Source of the DNA: Cetobacterium sp. 2A
GTDB taxonomy: Bacteria; Fusobacteriota; Fusobacteriia; Fusobacteriales; Fusobacteriaceae
NCBI RefSeq assembly: GCF_014250685.1
Contig: NZ_JACFAJ010000011.1
Location: 62,001 to 126,000 of the forward strand
Length of the DNA stretch: 64,000 nucleotides
Direction of reading: 5' to 3'
Shown: in pieces, positions 60,536-64,000 of the stretch
Layout: every line of letters starts with the position of its first letter
How positions within the stretch are numbered: position 1 is the first letter of the stretch
Translations under genes and position numbers: made by a program
Notes under the pieces: model-generated
Seen by the model: only the letters and a program-made list of their open reading frames with translations
Databases searched by the model: none
What the model was told of the DNA's origin: nothing

Positions 60536-62494
60536 ATGGAAAAAAATAACGATAAAAAATATTTTTATAATCGTGATTTAAGTTGGCTAGATTTTAATAG
60601 TAGGGTTCTTCATGAAGCAACAAAGAATAGGAATCCTCTTTTTGAAAGAGCCATGTTTTTAGCAATAGCTTCTTCAAATCTAGATCAATTTTTTATGGTT
60701 AGAGTTCCTAGACTTATTGAAACAAACGAGTTAGATAAAATTAACAAAGCTGTTTCTTCCATGATTAAAATCCAGTACAAACAATATAGAAACCTATTAT
60801 TGGATCTAAAACAAGATACTGACATAGAAATAAAATCCTATGAAGATTTAAATAAAGATGAAACTTTTCTTGCAGAACACTACTTCAAAAATAATATTTT
60901 ACCAACTATAACGCCTGTAGAAATTGATAATATGCATCCCGTACCTCATATATCTTCTGGAACTATTTCTTTAATAAGTATTCTTAAAAATAAAAATACA
61001 AAGGAAGAAAAATTTTCTTTAATCCAACTTAGAGCTAATCAAAATAGATTAATCAAATTAAAAAATAATAAAAACTTATTTATATTAGTGGAAGACTTAA
61101 TAAAAAATAATCTAAAATATCTTTATAAAGATTTTATTATAAAAGAAACTGCAATCTTTAGAATAACGAGAAATGAAGATTTAGAAATTTTAGAACATGC
61201 ATCAGATATCTTAGATATCCCACAAGAAGTAGAAGATGAATTACAAAAAAGAAAATGGGGAACACCAATCAGAATCGAACATTCAAAAAATATAAGTGCA
61301 AAAATTAAAACCTTTATTCAAGGAAAAATTGCTCCAGATACAGAAGACATAAATGAAATAAATGGTCCAATTGACTTAACATTTTTATGGGACATTGAAA
61401 AATTAAATGGATATCAAAAATTTAAATATCCTCCTCTAAAAGATAAGTATCATAAACAGCTAAAGGGAGATGTCCTTTTACTTCATCCATTTGACTCTTT
61501 TAAAAATATTACAAAATTAATACAAACTTCTGCAAATGATCCAGATGTAATAAGTATCAAGCAAACATTATATAGAGTTACTCATCATGATTCGGAAATT
61601 ATAAATGCTCTTATTGATGCTGCAAAAAGTGATAAGGAAGTCGTAACACTTGTAGAATTAAAAGCCAGATTTGATGAAGCATATAATGTACACTGGGCAA
61701 AAGAATTAGAAAAAGCTGGATGCCAAGTTATATATGGAGTAAAAAATTTAAAAGTTCATGCAAAATGCCTGCTCATTACAAAAAAAGAAAATAACAAAAT
61801 AAAATATTATAGTCAACTTGGAACAGGGAACTACTATCCCGCTGCTTACACCGATTTTTCATTACTTACATCCAAAGATAAAATTACGTCAGATGTAGCC
61901 AATCTTTTTTCAAACTTACTTGGACCACAGCAAAATAATAATTGGAAGAAACTCATTGTTGGACCTCTATTTTTAAAGGATAAAATATTAGAACTTATTG
62001 AAAGAGAAATTAAAAATGCAAAATCTAATAAAAAAGCAGAAATTATAGCAAAAATGAATGGACTAACTGATAAAAAAATTATTCAAAAACTTTATGAAGC
62101 TAGTAATTCTGGTGTAAAAATAAATCTAATCGTAAGAGGTGCTTGTTCTTTGATTTCGGGAATTAAAAATCTTAGTGAAAATATAAAAGTTTATAGTATC
62201 GTTGGAAGATTTTTAGAACATAACAGGGTCTTTTATTTTCTGAATAATGGAAATAGTGAATGTTATTTATCAAGTGCTGATTGGATGACAAGAAATCTTG
62301 AGAAAAGAATTGAAGTCCTTTTTCCAATTGAAGATAATAAAAATAAAGAAAAGATAAAACATTATCTAGATAATGTTTTAAAAGATAATGTGAAAAGATG
62401 GATACAATTACCAAATGGAAACTATAAATTGGTTAAAAGAAATAAAAAAGAAGCAAAGTTTAATTATCAAGAATATTATTTCCATAAATCATAA
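60536..62494 (+). CDS. ppk1: Polyphosphate kinase PPK1
   Basis: A 652-residue enzyme that reversibly polymerises ATP gamma-phosphate into polyphosphate. The N-domain start NRDLSWLDFNSRVLHEA (14-30) and SSNLDQFFMVRVP are diagnostic. The phospho-accepting His lies in NLKVHAKCLLI (about 430), and the second catalytic His in VGRFLEHNRVF (about 560). Length is at the short end of the family (about 690). The ATG at 60536 follows GAGGTG; an in-frame GTG at 60527 is part of that site. It is preceded by a 34-bp palindrome. Confidence 0.95.
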   Translation: MEKNNDKKYFYNRDLSWLDFNSRVLHEATKNRNPLFERAMFLAIASSNLDQFFMVRVPRLIETNELDKINKAVSSMIKIQYKQYRNLLLDLKQDTDIEIKSYEDLNKDETFLAEHYFKNNILPTITPVEIDNMHPVPHISSGTISLISILKNKNTKEEKFSLIQLRANQNRLIKLKNNKNLFILVEDLIKNNLKYLYKDFIIKETAIFRITRNEDLEILEHASDILDIPQEVEDELQKRKWGTPIRIEHSKNISAKIKTFIQGKIAPDTEDINEINGPIDLTFLWDIEKLNGYQKFKYPPLKDKYHKQLKGDVLLLHPFDSFKNITKLIQTSANDPDVISIKQTLYRVTHHDSEIINALIDAAKSDKEVVTLVELKARFDEAYNVHWAKELEKAGCQVIYGVKNLKVHAKCLLITKKENNKIKYYSQLGTGNYYPAAYTDFSLLTSKDKITSDVANLFSNLLGPQQNNNWKKLIVGPLFLKDKILELIEREIKNAKSNKKAEIIAKMNGLTDKKIIQKLYEASNSGVKINLIVRGACSLISGIKNLSENIKVYSIVGRFLEHNRVFYFLNNGNSECYLSSADWMTRNLEKRIEVLFPIEDNKNKEKIKHYLDNVLKDNVKRWIQLPNGNYKLVKRNKKEAKFNYQEYYFHKS

Positions 62495-62502
62495 CTTTTC
62501 TA

Positions 62503-62560
62503 TTGAGCTTAAGTTATTTTTGTGATATGATATTTATCGCGATAGTTGTATTTTACAACT
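62503..62560 (+). promoter_or_regulatory. Promoter and operator candidates of the second MATE gene
   Basis: TTGAGC (62503-62508), 17 bp, TATGAT (62526-62531). Around the expected start lie the palindrome TATCGCGATA (62535-62544) and the inverted repeat AGTTGTA-TTT-TACAACT (62544-62560), a MarR-like operator shape. Confidence 0.6.
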
Positions 62561-62581
62561 AATTTAAACTTAGGAGGAATT

Positions 62582-63958
62582 GTGAAAAATAGTAAATTAC
62601 TTTTAAACGAACCGATAATGAAACTTCTTGTAAAATATTCTGTTCCTGCAATAATTGGAATGCTTGTAAGTGCTCTTTACAATGTTGTAGACAGAATGTT
62701 TATAGGAAATATTCCCGTAGTGGGAGCTATAGCTATAACAGGTATAGGTGTTACTCTCCCTTTTGTAACTATACTTATTGCATTTAGCATGCTGTTAGGT
62801 GTAGGAGCTGCAGCTAATATTTCTATCAAACTTGGACAGGGAGAAAGAGAAAGTGCCGAAAAAATCATTGGAAATACTTTAACTTTATCTTTTATAGTTG
62901 GTGGAATCATAACTATCTTAGGATTAGTATTTTGTGATAATATTTTGATAGCTTTTGGTGCTAGTAGTGAAAGTTTATTCTACGCTAAAAAATATATGTG
63001 GATAATACTTATGGGTACTATATTTAATATTGCCGGTTATGCATTAAACAGTACTATAAGAACTGACGGAAGTCCAAAAATATCAGCTCTTATCATGGTA
63101 TTTAGTTGTATGTTAAATATTATTTTAGATCCATTATTTATATTTACATTTAATATGGGAATTGAAGGAGCAGCTTATGCTACAATCCTTTCTCAAACTT
63201 TAACATTTGTCTTAACTATAATTTATTATAAAAGCAAAAAATCAACTATGAAATTAAAAAAAGAATTTTTAAAGCTAGATATGAATATTTCTAAACTAAT
63301 ATTTGCTATAGGAGTTTCACCATTTATAATGCAACTTATAACTAGTTTAATCCAAATTATAAATAATAATATCTTAAAAAGTTACGGTGGTGACTATGCT
63401 ATTGGTGCTATGGCTACTGTAAATGGAATAGCTATGCTTTGTTTAATGCCAATTTTTGGAATAGCACAGGGATCTCAACCAATTATAGGTTATAATTTTG
63501 GAGCCAAAAGATATGATAGAGTAAAAGAGACTGTATATAAATCAACTGTTTTTGCCACAGTTCTACTAACACTAGCTTATCTATTTGTACAATTTTTCCC
63601 AGAGTTTATAATAAAAACATTCAATAGTGATCCTAATATTGTTAGTATTTCAGTTAGAGGATTAAAAATATACAGTAAATGTATGCCTTTAATCGCAGCT
63701 GGAATGATAGGAAGTCAGTTTTTCCAAGCTATTGGAAAAGCAAAAGTTTCTTTGCTTCTAAGTCTTATGAGACAAGCTATCTTACTAATTCCTATTACAT
63801 TTATTCTTATAAGATTTATAGGATTAGATGGAGTATGGATGGCACAACCTATTTCAGACTTTTTCACAGTTTTAGTTACTTCTTATTTTGTAATTAAAGA
63901 ATTAAGAACATTCGATATTGAAAATAACTTTGATACTGTGAGTGAACAATGGAGCTAG
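62582..63958 (+). CDS. MATE family efflux transporter
   Basis: A 458-residue MATE protein with twelve segments (YNVVDRMFIGNIPVVGAIAITG near the start, NSTIRTDGSPKISA in the middle, GIAQGSQPIIGYNFGAKR in the second half). It belongs to a different branch from the MATE protein at 33160. The start is a GTG at 62582 with AGGAGG upstream; a TTG at 62546 lies before that site. The operator-like repeats in front and a possible MarR gene behind suggest local control. Confidence 0.9.
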   Translation: MKNSKLLLNEPIMKLLVKYSVPAIIGMLVSALYNVVDRMFIGNIPVVGAIAITGIGVTLPFVTILIAFSMLLGVGAAANISIKLGQGERESAEKIIGNTLTLSFIVGGIITILGLVFCDNILIAFGASSESLFYAKKYMWIILMGTIFNIAGYALNSTIRTDGSPKISALIMVFSCMLNIILDPLFIFTFNMGIEGAAYATILSQTLTFVLTIIYYKSKKSTMKLKKEFLKLDMNISKLIFAIGVSPFIMQLITSLIQIINNNILKSYGGDYAIGAMATVNGIAMLCLMPIFGIAQGSQPIIGYNFGAKRYDRVKETVYKSTVFATVLLTLAYLFVQFFPEFIIKTFNSDPNIVSISVRGLKIYSKCMPLIAAGMIGSQFFQAIGKAKVSLLLSLMRQAILLIPITFILIRFIGLDGVWMAQPISDFFTVLVTSYFVIKELRTFDIENNFDTVSEQWS

Positions 63959-64000
63959 AATTAAAAAATACTATTGGTAGATATATTGGTTGTTTATCGA
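63949..64000 (+). CDS. Possible start of a MarR family regulator, cut by the window end
   Basis: An ATG at 63949 overlaps the MATE stop by 10 bases and opens a frame to the window end with MELELKNTIGRYIGCLS. The IGRYI stretch resembles the first helix of many MarR regulators, and MATE-MarR pairs are common. Only 17 residues are visible and no strong ribosome-binding site is seen, so this is tentative. Confidence 0.4.
   Translation, partial: MELELKNTIGRYIGCLS

Noticed and set aside
1-64000. CRISPR arrays, tRNA or rRNA genes, insertion sequences, prophage genes.
   Set aside because: No regularly spaced direct repeats, no cloverleaf or rRNA-like stretch, and no transposase, integrase or phage protein was seen.

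Overview
The window is a low-GC chromosomal segment, densely packed with genes on both strands. It shows no rRNA, tRNA, CRISPR array, insertion sequence or phage gene. The mix points to an anaerobic, fermentative, diderm bacterium, most likely a member of the Fusobacteriota (for example Cetobacterium or a large-genome Fusobacterium). The support is AT-rich coding, an [FeFe] hydrogenase, a hybrid cluster protein, a tungsten-type aldehyde oxidoreductase, amino-acid catabolism under sigma-54, and an RND pump with a lipoprotein adaptor, which implies two membranes. The genus is an inference.

Layout. 1-6.8 kb: a truncated secreted protein, a methyltransferase, a secreted nucleobase/nucleoside-type deaminase behind a guanine-class purine riboswitch, a small siroheme reductase-like protein, PhnA/YjdM, YwbE, oleate hydratase and a TSCPD protein. 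6.8-10.3 kb: a TPP riboswitch followed by thiS-thiG-thiH-thiF-thiE. 10.2-14.3 kb: a MurNAc module (murR divergent from murQ-murP) and a TauE/SafE exporter. 14.4-18.4 kb: an M20 amidohydrolase with a two-gene DUF3100 transporter and its probable regulator. 18.5-25 kb: hcp, a MerR regulator with its alcohol dehydrogenase, an osmoprotectant-type ABC transporter and a LysE exporter. 25.05-26.1 kb: a palindrome-rich intergenic region and two orphan small genes.

26.2-33.1 kb is the most striking part: a compact operon encoding an aldehyde:ferredoxin oxidoreductase, a MoaD-like carrier, a MoeB/ThiF-like enzyme, a YgjP-type metallopeptidase, a NuoE-NuoF-like fusion, and a complete H-cluster [FeFe] hydrogenase. 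I read it as an aldehyde-oxidising, hydrogen-linked and possibly bifurcating complex. 33-46 kb: a MATE pump behind a MerR-type promoter, then a minus-strand catabolic operon (ygeX, ygeY, a sodium symporter and a D-aminoacylase) read from a good sigma-54 promoter. Opposite it lie rpoN, a YgeV-like sigma-54 activator, and a transporter/SDR/ATC-hydrolase set. The divergent region between the two carries interlocked inverted repeats that look like enhancer sites.

46-64 kb: a rhodanese, a MerR regulator, a PAP2 phosphatase, modA-modB without modC, an ABC-F protein, a PNPOx-like protein, an Rrf2 regulator with a methyltransferase, an arsenic-type set (arsR, arsP-like permease, small thioredoxin, divergent ArsC-like protein with an altered P-loop), an RND operon ending in its own MerR regulator, ppk1 behind a perfect 34-bp palindrome, and a second MATE pump followed by what looks like the first codons of a MarR regulator.

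Several starts were moved to the ATG/GTG/TTG that has a ribosome-binding site in front of it; these are noted per gene. Recurring regulatory themes are three 19-bp-spacer (MerR-type) promoters, two riboswitches each with its own terminator, and convergent gene pairs that overlap at their 3' ends.
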